Of a stretch of 64,000 bases of DNA, positions 32,001-47,967 are shown one piece after another. The stretch lies in assembly GCA_964036045.1 (NCBI GenBank), contig OZ038381.1, positions 134,322,306-134,386,305 on the forward strand. Reading direction: 5' to 3'. The DNA comes from Eutreptiella sp. 'Long Island Sound 2002' (lineage: Eukaryota > Euglenozoa > Euglenophyceae > Eutreptiales > Eutreptiaceae). The notes below the pieces were generated by a model. The model was not told where the DNA came from and made no database searches. It worked only from the letters and a program-made list of their open reading frames with translations. Within the stretch, counting starts at the first letter, position 1, and every line of letters starts with the position of its first letter. Position numbers and translations under genes: made by a program.

Positions 32001-35000
32001 GGACCGCAGCCAGGACCACGGGCCACGGAACGTTGCTGCGGGACGTGGTGGTAAAGGCGCAAGGAGGAGGACTCCCAGCGGTGGGGTATGCGGTGGAGAG
32101 TGGGGGCCTGACCGAGTGGGCGGTGGCGTTGCCATGTTCACTCCGTTCCCGGTGGTCCCGTGGAGGGACATGGTCACCGTCCAGGAGGCCAACCTGGGGT
32201 GGGTGTGCACGTGGCACACACATCCTGCTGGCATGGACCCTCGCGAGTGGCTGGCCAAGGCGGTTATGACGTACCTGTCATGGTCGTTGCCGGCAGCGCC
32301 GGGTGCATGGGCGCAGTGGTGGGACAGAGCGCTCAGCTGGGCGAGCGATGGCAGTGCTGTGGCGGCCTGCCCTGATCTCCCGCGCGAGCCCGTCTCAGTC
32401 CAGCCGTGGACTGTCTCCCTGCATCTCCCCACGGTGGCGGCTCGCCTTGCGGCCACGGACCCGGGGGTCTTGCTGCTGGGAGACCGAGAGGGGCCAGGGT
32501 TTCGCCTGGGCCAGGGGCTGGAGGTTCGCACTGCCCGCCTCCCCAGCCCTGTGGACAGGGACATCCTGGAAGGACTCCAGCTCACGCGGGCTGACGGGGC
32601 AGATGTGTGGACCGCCGTCCATCGCCGGCTCCCAGACGCATGGCCCCAGGTGTTCCGGCCCCCTGGTCACGAGCGTTTGGTGGGAGTGGAATGGCGCGTG
32701 CGGGCCGCCAGCAGCCCGTGCCCGCCGGTAGTGGTCCTGCCCAGGAGAACCAGCCACCCCAGCTGGGAGACCGTGGCGGTCTTGTGGGGATGGGTGGCGG
32801 TCCGTGGGGCCGGTGGCCGCGTCTTCACTGCCCCACGGGGCACGGTGATCGAGACCGACGGGGGGACGGCGTTGCAGCTCGCGGCAGAGCCCCTGACCAC
32901 GCATGTGGTGGTGGCTGTCCTCCAATGGGGAGCCGACAAGCCACAGCCCTGGCGCGATCCGGTCGCCGGGGCTGTCTGGCGCGACCTGCCGGTCCTTAGG
33001 GCCGCCGTCTGGCCAGGAGGAGCAGGGCGGCATCTCCCGGGCACACTCCCCTGGCTGCGGGACTGCGGAGACGCCTCTCCCCCTCCAGCTCAGTTGCGGG
33101 GCGCTCTGGAGCACCTGTACTCCAAGCCCAGGCACCACTTCCTGGTGGCCGCGGACCATGGGGTGGAGCTGAGCGACGACGTGGTCGCGCTGGCAGCCGA
33201 CGTGGTGCAGTGCCTGGCCCCCCATGCCATGATGCTCCCGAGGGAGGGGTGGGAGGGCCAGCGGCACGACCAAACCCCGGCTGCCCTCCTCATCGCGAGG
33301 TACGTCGAGCTCGGGGGCTCAGAGGCGGTGTACCTCGACCGGTCGGAGACGCCGAGCATGCGGCACTGGACGTCTCACCACCTCCTGGCCCCTGCTACGC
33401 AGTTGACGGTGGACCCGCTAGGCCAGCCTGCGGTGTCTGGAGCCCAGCCCCAGTGGCCACACACATGGGACATGGCAGTCCGGACGATGCGCATGGCGCC
33501 CAGGGGTCAGAGGGCGGGGTGGCCGGGCGCAGCAGCCAGCCGGCAACACCAAGGACTGTGGCGTGTGCGCCCTCATGTCCACCGTCGGTACCCTTCTTCG
33601 GGTGCCACGACCGGGCAACCTCCTGTCCGCGCTGGACAGGCGGTGGGTGGCGGCGGTGGTCCTCAACAGGGACATGGGGCCCATCGCGCGTCTGCCGTCC
33701 CTGGGGGAGCTGCTTGCAGCGGTGCTGGATGCCCTGCCGGCGCCCCGCACACCCTTGGACGTGGCGGACGTCCAGCACAGTGTGGGGTTGCCCGGGGCGC
33801 GCATGCAACATGCCCTGCTGTGTACGGCGGCGGCAGCGGACGGGGGGATGTCCATGCTGATGACGGTGTCCCTGCAGCACGTGCAGGACGCGATGCAGCA
33901 GCAGCGGATGCATGCCCCCCAGCTGTGGGAAGAAAGCGCCAAGCGGTGGCTGCGGGTGTGGAGCGTGCCTCCCACCCATACGGTGGGCGTGGCGTATATG
34001 GGGCGGCTGGTGGTGTTGGAAGGGGCGGAGTATTGGGCCTGTGTTCAGGTGGAAACAGGGGGACTGGAGTTGGTAGTCGTCACCGCGTGCCGGCTCAGGA
34101 GGCAGCAGTCCAGGGGCCCGGCCGCTACAGAGTGTTCCGGGAATGCCTCAGGGAGCTGGGGCCGGTGCGCAGGGCACACAGGTGCACGGCCGAGGACATC
34201 CCGCCGGCGCCGGCGGTCTTCACGGAGGTCACGCGACCGCCGGCGATCCAGGGGCAGGACGTCTGGCCCATAGCCCCGAGCAACATGTGGCAGGCTGAGC
34301 ATGCAGCTGTCATGTGCAGGGCGCTGCAGGGTCACGCAGCGGCCCTCCCCAGGGCCCCGGCAGCGCAGCCCTCCAGCAACAGGCCGGCAGCCTCGCTGGC
34401 ACTGCTGCATAGCGTGTCGCGGGCGTGGTGCTGGGTTGTGGCGGCATTGGAGCCCCACTCCTCGGCACTGCGCCTGTACGATCGCGGGGAGGGCACGGTG
34501 CTCACGGTCCGCCCCGCCGACCTGGAGGCCCTGCACCTTAGTGCACCAAGTGGCGACGGGGGCGCGGCGCTGTACCTCCAAGGGACCGTGGCAAGCGCGG
34601 CCGCGACACGCTTCCTGGCAGAGCGGAGGAGATGCCCTCCGCCTGGTCATGGCGGAGAACATGGGGCCGTGGCTCCGGGCGTTCTCCACGTCCAGGTGGA
34701 AGGTCGAGGGCGACCGGGAGAAGTTCGCCGACGCGTGGCGCCGCTGGGTGGAGGAGCAGTTTCCCGTGGGAGGGATGCTGCACCTGCCGCAGCCACCAAG
34801 CGTGCCACCGGTTCGGCCTGCGGCATCCCCGGGCGCGGCGGCGAGGCCGGCCCCGAAAGCGGCGCGCAAGCCGCCGCCCAAGAGGAGCCCCCCCGCCTCA
34901 GTATGGCGCCTATGCCAACATTTGGTACGTGCTGCAGCACTTCGGCGGTGACTTGGCCACGGAGCAGCGTGGGTCGAAGACGATCAACGTCTGCCCTTTG

Positions 35001-35550
35001 GTCTCGGCTGGATGGGGCTGGTCACTGCACATGGAAAGCCGGCAAGCACTGCCGGCCCACCCACCTCCACCCCAAGGACCTGCTGGACCACCTCCACCGG
35101 GACCATGCGGCTGATCCGGCGCAACGGGACCAGGCGCTGGCCATGCAGGCTGGCATTATGCCGGGGGGCCAGGCGGGGCCTTTCGCGTAGGCCCAGGCGA
35201 GGTCCAGAGCGCTCACGCTGCCCACGGGTCCCCACCGTGCGGCGGAGCGAGGGGCGTCGCAGTCGGCGGCGCGATCTGGAGCGATCGGGTCTGCAGCACG
35301 GCGTGGGGCGGTGACTTCTACGGGGAGTACGGCGGCAAGTACATCCGGCGGACAGGCAGAGGAGGAGCCCGCCGCATCTGCCGGGTCTCAGCACACAACG
35401 GCCGCATCGGGCGGAGGCCCACGGGGACAGGGGCCACCTCGCCAGCCACCCGCGCCGGGTGCGGCTGGTCCCCCTGGACCTGCTAGTGGCCCCCCTCCGT
35501 CCAGTGATCCGGATCCGGCGGGGGGCCCCGGTCCGCACATGCAGCCATGA
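29073..35550 (+). pseudogene. LINE ORF1: His-rich tract, CCCH finger, Ulp1-like protease signature
   Basis: It starts at ATG 29073. Its frame is interrupted by TAG 29406, then continues into a His/Pro-rich tract (29520-29780) and a Pro/Gly/Ala linker. Frame changes fall near 30285, 31260-31300, 33540, 34095, 34630, 34905 and 34995. The last frame crosses TAG 35188 and ends at TGA 35548. A CCCH finger (C-x7-C-x5-C-x3-H, 31861-31917) may bind RNA. Residues at HW (about 33362), VDPLG (33409) and GNTKDCGVCAL (33542-33574) give the His-Asp-Cys order of C48/Ulp1-type cysteine proteases. A GHC...H...H finger-like segment lies near 35020-35110. Such ORF1s act as RNA-binding partners of the LINE. The protease would be an accessory function. 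Confidence 0.6.
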
Positions 35551-38500
35551 AGTGGCCCCGCCTCCGACACCCGAGCGGCGGTGTCCTGGAACGTCCAGGG
35601 CTCGATGCGGGGGGACGGCGTACCAATGGCCCCAGGTATGCTCGACGGTGAGGCGGTGGCGGCGGGCGTCATGAAGGCCGAGGGTGCCATCCTGGGCCTC
35701 TTCCAGGAGACCGGCCTGCAGGACCCTCAGGGTGTGGTGCACTCGGAGAATCAGTGGCGTCACCACGGGTATCATGCGTACCCAGGGGTGGATGCGCAGG
35801 CGGCGTCGGCGGCAGCGGTGCGTGGCGGGCTCTTGATTGCCCTTCGGGCGGACATGTTCGCCGCGGAGGAAGTTCGAGACGTCGTGGACATCGTGCCGGG
35901 CAAGGCCATGGCCCTCGATGTGGTGACCGCAGGTGGCACCCTCACGGTCATCAACGTCAACGGCCCGGGCAGCGGCGGCGACTCCTGGGCGTCTAAGGCG
36001 TCCTTATGGGCTGACGTGGCCATGTACGCGGCGGCCAAGAGCGCGGGAGGCACCAGGGCCTGCTCCTCGGGGGGGACTTCAACGTGTGGCTGGAGTCCCT
36101 GTGGCACCCCACCACGAGGAGGTTCCAAGCCCTGTGGGAACAGTGTGGTTTCCGCAGGGCAGGCCCGGAACGGGAGGAGGACAGGAGGCCCACGAGAGCA
36201 GGACACCGACTGGACTCCTTCCTTCTGAACTCGCCTCTGGTCCCTTGGGCGGCGCGTGAGCGCCCACACTTGGCGCCGGGGGGGTCTCCAGCATCGCTGT
36301 GGTCGGATCATGGCCCTGTGGTCCTGGACCTCCCGCTGGCGGTGGCCGGCAAGAAAGGGTCACCAGGATGGCCTACGCGCACGCCCAAGGCAGGCTGCAT
36401 GCCATACGCCCGGACTCCCCGGGGGTTCGTGAGGCGGCGGCGGCAGTACTGCAGAAGGCCTGCTGGGATCGGCGGCTGCAGGCGTGGCTCTCGTCGGACC
36501 AGGACACTGCCACCATGGGCACGTCGGAGGTGCAAGCGGTCTTTGACCTGCTCTACGCCTTCCGTGATGACGTGTCCAGGGTCACGGGAGTGCACATGCC
36601 GTCGGGCGTGGACCCGCAGTACCCGTACGGGCAGGCGGAGACGGAGGCGTCTCTGGCCCAGGTCCTCTCGGATCAGCAGGCCCTGGCCTAGCGCGCCCAT
36701 GAGCTGTGGCAACGGGACGCGGCGGCGGCCGGACTCCACTCCCAGGAAGCGACTGCCTTGCTACAGCACCTCCGGCGGGTGGACCCCGACCTATCCCCCG
36801 CTTCGATAGAGGACCTACGTGCCGCGTTGGACCAACAGCTCCACCAGCTAGAGACACGCGTGGAGGAGCTGCGGGGTGTCCTCAGGAGCAACAGGCGCCG
36901 GTCCATCAAGGACTATTGGCGGGGCAGGGTGCCGGATCTGCAGCTCCGATGGACGGCGATACGGGGGGCCATCAACGTGGTGAACTATGCCCCGTCGGGC
37001 CTGTGGTCCGTACGCGTTCGCGAGTCGGAGAAGGTGCTCTTGGAGGCCTCGGACGTCATTGGCGAGGTCCGGAGGTACTGGGAGGCGCTGTACGCCAAGC
37101 GGCCAGTGAACCTGCCGGCCTTCGAGCGGCTGGTCCGGGCCCACATTCCCAGGGGGGTGCCGGAGGAATGGAGGTCGGTGCAGGACTACACCCTGCAGGA
37201 CCTTAAAGACGCCGTGAGGCAGGCCGTGGCGGATGACAAAGCTCCGGGGTCCAACCGGGTCACGGCTGCCCTCATAGCAGAGCTGCCTGAACCGGTGCAG
37301 GGGCTCCTGGTGCACGCGTACACGGCTATCCTGCGGGGTGCGGACGTCCCGGAGTCCTGGCACGAGGCCATTATCTGGCTGATGCCCAAGGGCACGGCCA
37401 CGGGCAACCTGGACGAGTACAGGCCGATAGCGCTGGGGCAGCAAGACATGCGAATGCTCATGACTCCCCTCATGCGGAGGTTCACAGCTGTCCGGGCGCG
37501 CAAGGGACTGGCTGCGGACTGGCAGTTCGGAGCCATGCCGGGCTCCACGGCGGCTGCCCCAGTGTTCTTGGCCCAGCGCAGGCTACAGCGTGGGCAGGAG
37601 GAAAACCACGTCCTGGCCTTCGATGTGTCAAAAGCTTTTGACACAGCGCCGCACGGGGCGGTGGCGCTCCTCCTGCGCCACATGGGAGTCCCGGAAGAGC
37701 TCATCAGGATCTTCCACACCCTCAGCTGCGGGTCTCTGGTGCGCATCGTCACTGCGCACGGCCCAACGCCGAGCATTCGGCTCCACAGGGGCCTGCGGCA
37801 GGGCAGTGCGGAGAGCGCTGTGCTCTACCTCCTCCTCTTAGAACCTCTCCTGCGGAGCCTTGCCTGCAAGGCGCGGGGAGATGCTCACCATGCGGTGCCG
37901 CCCCTGGTGCAAGCGTACTGTGATGACCTCCTGTTGATAGCGCACTCCCTGCCGCAATTCCTGGAGTATGCAGCGGCGATAGCGCGGTATCTCACGGACA
38001 TGGGCATGTCCCTCAACGTCGGCAAATGCGCCTATGCCAATACTGCTCGCATCCATTCGATCATGGTGTGCTTGAGCCCAGGGAACACGGCGGCCCCTTG
38101 GGTATGCTTACGCGCCAAGGGCACGGTGCCATACTTGGGCCTGCGCCTCGATCCCAGGGGGGTGGCGACCATGAAGGAGAAACATGTACTACGGTGTGAA
38201 GCTCTGCTGGGCTGGTGCAAGAACGCGTTGGGGCCGGCGTCGGTGCCTCATGAGGTGATGGCGGCTGTGGTTGGAGGCATCGTGCGGTACGCGGCGCCCT
38301 ACCTGTCCGACACGGCGGAGGCGGTGATCAAGCTGAATACTGCCATCAAGGCTGCGGCCCTGCAATTAGAGAAGATGCCCAAGGACCTGTCCAACGTGGC
38401 GGTGCGGTCGGTTCATGGGTTACGGTTGGCGGATGTCCAGGTTATATGCCGCGACTCCGTCGTGGCGACCATGGCTCAACTCACCCACCACAGGTCGACG

Positions 38501-41500
38501 ACAGTCCGGGATGAGCTGCGGGCCATGCTCCGGGACATACACGTGCAGTATGGAGTGTGCGGGCAGTTCATGGTGCCCTGTGCGTCATTCGCCACGCACG
38601 CTGGCAATACGTGGGTGGACAGGGTACTCCGGGCGATGGGGACGTTGCGCGTAGGACTTCTCATGCCATCGTCAGTGTACTCGTGTGTACACGCCCATCT
38701 GCCGCAGGTGCAGTGGGCGGGGCGGAAGTGGGTGTCCCAATCCCATTCCTTCAAGGGTAGGGACATCTGCGTTCTCTCGGGGCCCCGAACAGATGCGGCG
38801 GTACAGTCCCTGACTGATCCTGCAAATGACCTCTTGCATGCGCGGCTCCCCTGTCTTGCGCCTGGGCACTGGGCTGTCCAGCTCCAGGAGTGTCATGAGG
38901 ACCACCTGCACCTTCCGCACGCAGGAGTAGGGCCCCATCAGCTGGACCACGTGTATTTCACGGGGCTCAGCGACGTCTTCCGGCCACAGCTGCCTAGTCC
39001 GTTGACTCACCGACTAATTCACCTGGTGCGCCGCAAGAAGGCCAGCAAACGCAATAGACAGTCCACTGCGGGGGACGTGTATGTGGTGGGCGGGTACAGG
39101 GAGGAAGGATGGGACCCGGCCAACCCGGGGCTGTCCATGCCGTTCGTCCCGCTAGCCGCCCTCCTGTTTCTGTTGGGGGACGTCTTTGAGGGTTACCAGC
39201 AGCAAGACGATCCGGCGTCCGTCCCCCTACTCACTCCACACGCCGGGGGCGGCATAAGCCCGTCACCACTGTGGGTTGTGCACGGGCGGCCAGCGTTTTC
39301 CAGGGCATGCGCAGCGGTGCACGGGTGCAGCGAGTGGGCAATTGTCCTTCTGCTACCAGCACGCCCTGTCCCGGATTCGGATGAGTACTCGGTCCCGGAA
39401 GTGGTTCGAATGTCCAACGTGCCGCACGATCCGCACGTCGCCGTCACGTCGTTGCGTGATGGCGGCGCGGTGGAACAGGGATCTGTAGTGGTGTACCAAC
39501 CCTCCTGGTCCGCAACGGTTTGGGGCGCGGAGTATACCACTGCCCTGGATGCCATCAAGTCAGTCTGTGGATGTGACCTGGCCTGGAGACCACATGCGGT
39601 GTATCGGCCGAAGGTAGTCCTGTCCCCGGAGCTCACGGCCTCCAGTGCGGCGTCCCTTGGAAGGGTGGTGCAGAGCCCCCACTCTGACGTGGCGTGGCTG
39701 GAACCCCACCGGTACTGCTGGGTGCCGGTGGCGACCAAAGACACATCGTCTGACGCGTCGCCCCAGGGAGACGACGCCACAAACGTGGCGCTGGCCAGCC
39801 ACGGAGTCCCCACGTGGACGGGTGCCATCTACGGCACGGTCCCGGAGGCAGAGATTGTCAGCGCGGCGGCATACCTGTTGCACACGCCCCCGTCAGCGTG
39901 CACGGTGCACGTGGTGGATGCGTCCATCATAGGAGCGCATCTCCGCAGGGCGCAGGAGGCCCTGTACCGTGGCATCAAGGGGCCGACATCACATCTGGTC
40001 AACCAGCACACACTGAGCTGGATAGTGGAGGGGCTGCGGCGGCTGCCACGCCGAGTTGGGGGGCCGCACCACTGGGTGGTGCAGCAGAGCTCGCACTTGG
40101 CGGCGGTCCCGCTCGAGGCGCCGGACTCTGCCGCGGCCCGTGCAATGGCCCCGCCTGTTCATCTCGTCCTGCCCAAGGAGCACGCCATCCTCTTGGTGCC
40201 GGGGGATAATGGACAGCTCGAGCCGCGTGTGCCATCCATGCAAGCCCTTCAGCAAGTCCGGGAGATGGAGTGGCGTTCGCTAGCGGCACGCACCAGGGCG
40301 CACACGCCACTGGCTGGCGCCTGCGAGGCGGTGCCCCTGGGAGCTGTACACCACGGCCCAACGCACAGAAATATGCTGCGGGCACGTGACGGTCGCTTGT
40401 CCACAATGCAGGTCATGCGACGGTGGAGACAGAAGCTCACGCGTATGGCAATACCGGCCCACCCCTGTATCTTCTGTGGGGGGCCGGAGGAGGACATTGG
40501 CCACATGCGCCTGCTGTTTGCGCGGGACGAGGAGGTGGCAGGGCTCCTGTGCAGGCGTGTGGAGGAGTTCACGGCAGAGCTACCCCTGACGGACGGGGTG
40601 GTGGAGTTCGTGGCGTGGAGGGAGCACGGCTGCAGGTGGACGGAATCCCTGATGGCGGGCGTCGTCCCTGGGGACCTGAAGCGGCAGTTCGCTGCGGTGC
40701 GAGCGGCGTCGTCCCGGGGCCCTGCCAAGGCGAGGCTCTTTGTGGAGGACCTGGTCCAGATTGGGGAAGATGTGTATGCCCGCAGGAACCATCGGCTCAC
40801 CCAGATCATGCAGCTGCCGATGCAAGATCGGAGGAGGGCGGTATACGCGTTCCTGCGAGGTGACACACCCTTCTGCCCGCCGGCAGGGAGGGTCCAACGG
40901 CGTCCGCCGTGGAACCCGTTTGCCGGCCTCCCCGGCGACCTGCGAGCAACCTTTCAGAGGGCACCGCTGCACGCACTGCTGGTGCCACGGTCGTGCATCG
41001 CGCACGAAGAGGCCATGTTCTTGTTCCCTCACTGGATGGCGGCGGTGGCGCAGGCCTTCAGCAAGTGGATCGATTCCTGGGTGGCGCGGGACATCACGGC
41101 ATTCAGGGAGTGGTCCCGCGTGGTGTCGGCGCAATCGTGGGCCATGGTGCGTGGTACCATGGTGAGAAGCCCTGACGGCCAGAGTGATTCCTGGCTTCAG
41201 GTGTACGCCAACCATCCGGCTGTGGGGAACGTCATGGGCTGGCCTCGCGAGGTGCTGCCGGTCCTTCAGCAACCTCTGTGCAGTCTCCCAATCCTGGCGG
41301 TGGCTGTCGTGCTTGACGTGGGTACGTTGTGGCTGTACGACCGGCAGCTGCGACGAGCCATACCAGCGGTCGCGGAGCGGCGGTCCATGGCAGTGTTAGT
41401 GGGCTCCAAGCAGCTGGCACGGGTACAGGGCGACGACGCGCAGGGCCACGTCACGGAGGCCATGTTATCTCTGCCAGAGGGGGACGACCACGTGGCTGCC

Positions 41501-42326
41501 GATGCCCGTCACACCCTTGACACCCTGGGCCTCGCGGCGGTCGTTGAGGCTCGGGCGGGAGGACAACGCTTGGTTCTCGCATCCGCCAGGGGCCCGGGGC
41601 AAGACGGGGTTGATGTCATCGGGGAGGTCTTACGGGACTACGGTGGGGAGCTCCTGACGCATGGCACACACAGCCCCAAAGTTGCGCGGTGGCCCCGGCT
41701 GCTTGAGGGCCTGCCGGTGATGCCCGACGGGCGACCGATACTCCGCCCGGTGTCCACGTGGGAGGAAGCGAGGCGCAGCCTGCTCAGTTGTGCCACAGCA
41801 CGCACGCTGGCGGGTGCTTTGCTTGGCCTCCAGGACGCGTGCTGCGATGTATGGCAGGACCTGTGGTCGCAGTGTTGTGATAGTAGCTGCGCTCCGTCGC
41901 GGTCTGTGCTTCGGTAGCGATGCCACGGGTGCGGGGAGACAGCGTCAGTTTGGGTTCATCAATGTGCCTCCGTCCCACTATGCGGGACATGTAAGGAGCG
42001 TGCCGATAGGGGGTGGCCTAAAGCGAGGTGGGCACTGCGGCACTCTGGACAGATGTCCTCAAGTGCCTGGAAGACAATCCAGGGTGACCTGAAGAGCGTC
42101 CAAGTGGAAGGGGTACGGTGCCCTGGTGCGCCGTCGGCAGCCCTGCCCCTGCTGCTATGGTAGGCGGCTCTGGAGGGAGACTCGCGGATACTATGGTTGT
42201 GGCATCACGGAGAAAATGCTGACGGCGTGGTGGGGGCCGGGGTTGATGCAGATTGATGGGATTAGGAATTGTGGGTGCAACTGCTACCGTCCCTACGCTG
42301 GACGCAGCGGAGGGGGTAGCGCCTGA
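35551..42326 (+). pseudogene. LINE ORF2: APE endonuclease, RT, RNase H-like, zinc knuckle
   Basis: The endonuclease begins with VSWNVQGSM (35581) and FQETG (about 35700). After a frame change near 36060 it has GDFNVW (36072-36089), RLDSFL (about 36210) and SDHGPV (36303-36320), the known APE catalytic blocks. A second frame change near 36350 enters the long frame, which crosses TAG 36689. The RT shows FDVSKAFD (37620-37643), RLHRGLRQGS (about 37780) and YCDD (37916-37927). Near 39850-40130, a Glu, VDAS and a WVVQQSSHLAAVPLEAPDSA ending look like an RNase H fold. A C-x2-C-x8-H knuckle (CIFCGGPEEDIGHM) lies at 40468-40509. About 450 further residues are unassigned. The frame meets TAG 41915, after which Cys pairs continue (CHGCG, CGTC, then CPCC and CGCNC in a shifted frame) to TGA 42324. 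Confidence 0.8.
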
Positions 42327-44397
42327 GAAGCAGTGCCCTCATGGCCTGATTGTGCGGTACTGGCAGGCGGCGTATGACGGCCAACGCGATGTGACAGGTC
42401 GTGCCGGCCTGCTGGTGAGCCGTACTGCCCCCGTGCATGAGGGTCGGACAGGGATGCTTCACCCGCCTGCCCCGGGTCGCCGCATACAACAGTGAGGTGT
42501 CATGGGTCGTCCCGACCAGGGTAATAAGGCCCAAACCCCTGTAGGGTATTCCCATGGCACCGGGGTCTCTACTGGCGGCCTGGCTACGGCAGTATTGGGA
42601 GTGGTTGCTCGGGATACACCGGGGGTGCACGGATTTGTCTGGGGGCGGGCGACATCGTTGCCGGCGCTACGGTGCACGCGTTGCGGCGCCCCCTGGGAGT
42701 GTTACACGGGGTTGCGGGGACAGCCTGCAGGCCCCGGGAGCGGCGACGAAGTGGTGATGTGTGCATAGAGGGATGTGACGGCGAGGTCGTCAGGTGGACT
42801 GTGTGGTGGGCGTACTTGAGACGGCGTGGCAGCCTGGGAGGAGCACTCACGAGGGGCACGCGGTGTTCAAGGTGACGGTGTACTGGCGTCTTGGGGGTAT
42901 ACGCGGCGGTACCGGGGTCCGTACGGTGAGGGTACGCGGCGGTACTGGGGAACCGTACAGTGGGGGAGCTGCGGGGATGCATGGCGGTACTGGGGTGTCC
43001 CCTTGACCCCTCTAACAACTCAGGGGGCGCGTAGGGGCATCCCCTGGCCCCGTTAACAAACTAGAGGGACCGTGCCTGCGGGCATGTACATAGTCTAACC
43101 TCTGACCATGGCCTTGCGGTTGCGGTGGTGCGTGTGGTGGCGGCTCGCAGGTGGCATAGGCGTGGCAACAGCGGTACTGCGCGGCGTCGTAGCGATGAGT
43201 ATGCGGTCGCCTCACCATTTGTAATGACTCACTCCCGGGGGGCGCTAGTCCGATCGGCTAGAGGCGGGGAGAGAGGAGGAGCAGCATGCTGAGTGGTCCG
43301 GGGGGTGACGCGCGGGCCAATGGTATAAGTAGGCTCGCCACGTCGTCGGTGGGGACCGAACCTGCGGCCTGGCCGCTGCTGTGGCGGAAGGGGCGCAACC
43401 ACGGGAGCTGGCCAATCAGTGCAGGTAAGGGTCAAGGGTAGGCGCCAGGGCAAAGTATGTGGGCCAGATGAGGTGCACCTGGTTACCACGGCCCGGGGCG
43501 AGCCTCTGGTGGGTACCCCTACAGGGGGTCGATAACCAAGCTACGGCACCCACCAGCCCGAATCCCAGCCAGCGATATTCACGGGTTGCGCCACTCCCGT
43601 CGCGTAGCGGCCAGCGTACCCCCCTGTAGACCCTCAGGTTATATTATACGTGGGCAAGAGGATGCCTCGAAGCTGATTGGGTTCTGGCCCCTGACAAGGA
43701 GTGCCGGCACAGTATATATCTGGGGTGTGGGTGCTGCTCAGGGCCACGGGGACGTGGAGTTGATACCGTGTTTCTGTACTATACTAGGGGACTGGTGCGG
43801 TGGGTCGGCGGCGTACATTGTGGGGACACGGGGGCGATGAAGGCTGAGGGCCAGGCTAGGCTGGAGCCTCCCAGAAATCCTGGCTGTGCACATACGGGTT
43901 ATTGCGTGCTGGCAGTGGGATATGTGGAGTCAGGAGTGGTGGGTATTTGCGAGTACGCAACTGGCAGTGGAATTAAGTGGGGTCACGAGTATTGGACGTC
44001 TCCACGGTGGCGGGGGTACGCGAACAACGGAGAGTCCGCTCTTGCTTCGCCGCATGCGTGCTGCTTTGTGCCTTGGTTGCCGCTTTGCGCCGGACAGAGA
44101 AGCCCTTGCTTTCTGCTTGTTGCGATGCTGCTGTGTTGCTGTGCCTTGCCCCCTTACCCCCGGCGAACAAACGGGCCAGTGTCCGTCGCCGTTGCTAATG
44201 CTAACGCTTAGCAGGTGCCACTGCCCCCAAAGCCTGGTTGATCGGTGTCCCCGGTCCTCTGGGTCCTCCGTCATGCTGTGGGCCACCTCAGGCAGCCCTG
44301 GGACCCACGGGATCGAGCGAGGCAGGAACCACCTGTCGGCGCGAGATGCCCGGTAACTCCAGTAGACGGCATGATAAGTGGTTATGACTATGACTAT

Positions 44398-44399
<2 letters not shown>
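42327..44399. other. No gene recognised; possible LINE 3' region
   Basis: GC-rich to about 43600, with short repeats (GCGGTACTGGGG- and CGGTACCGGGG-type near 42905-42990), then mixed DNA. Frames lack domains. The segment just before 44400 ends in a (TATGAC)n run leading into the TA tract. Confidence 0.45.

Positions 44400-44466
<67 letters not shown>
44400..44466. repeat. (TA)n tract
   Basis: About 67 bp of pure TA. Tyr/Ile-repeat frames across it are artefacts. Confidence 0.95.
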
Positions 44467-47252
<2,786 letters not shown>

Positions 47253-47308
<56 letters not shown>

Positions 47309-47336
47309 GTATATATATATATGTACATATATATAT
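47253..47336. repeat. (TA)n tract with a few other bases
   Basis: Mostly TA with TATGTA, TACGTA and TGTACA interruptions. It is the centre of a large imperfect palindrome. Confidence 0.9.
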
Positions 47337-47816
47337 TACTACACCCCTCTCCTCTTAAGTTTAGCTAACAACAACAACAACAAGCACGTCTCCGTGCCGT
47401 TTTGGCCATTGCTCCGTTCCAACGCTTCAGATCTTCTGCCCATGTAGCCATCTTGGAGCCTAGGTGGTGCCCTTGCCAAATCCAAGTTTTGAGCCAACAA
47501 CTCACCGGTGGCGGCCCGGGGCGGTGGCGCCAAGTTGGGAGGTGCCCTCCCAAATCTGCGCAGTTTTGGGCGAAAAGTAGCCATTTTTAGCCGCAAATAA
47601 CCCCCAAACCCGGGCGAAACGCCCAAAGGAAGGGAAACGGTGGCTACACTCCACCAGAGTACACCTGCATCCTACGTCGTGCACCAATTGTATGTAGGTT
47701 TGCTAAATTTGCAACTTACTGTAACTGATTGTAAGTCTGTTCATCGTACCCCTCGAATGCAAAGCCTATACTCATGTGGTTGCCATGCATGGTTTGCGAT
47801 GTTATCACCAATATTT

Positions 47817-47967
47817 GAAGGTAACTCCGTTACGCGCGCACAACGTTGTCTAGGATGAGTGATGTGTACTTTTGTTGCAAGTAAGTGAAGGTAACTCCGT
47901 TAAGAGTACACCTTGGTTCGTACTTTTGTTGCAAGTAAGTGAAGGTAACTCCGTTAAGAGTACACCT
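47817..47967 (-). repeat. Three CTTAACGGAGTTACC motif copies
   Basis: Copies at 47817-47832, 47887-47913 and 47941-47967, spaced by 54 bp between the last two. They are inverted relative to the M2 array at 46589-46713. Confidence 0.75.

Larger units (their letters stand above)
29073..42326 (+). mobile_element. LINE-type non-LTR retrotransposon, about 13 kb of coding region
   Basis: ORF1 (29073-35550) is followed, in the same frame and after a single TGA, by ORF2 with an APE-type endonuclease, RT, RNase H-like region and C-terminal zinc knuckle. The combination of APE and RNase H places it among I- or RandI/Dualen-type LINEs rather than L1 in the strict sense, but the clade is not proven. Coding capacity is about twice that of a usual LINE. 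There are about seven frame changes in ORF1 and at least three in ORF2, plus in-frame TAGs. No poly-A tail or target-site duplication is seen, and the 3' end is undefined. Confidence 0.85.
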
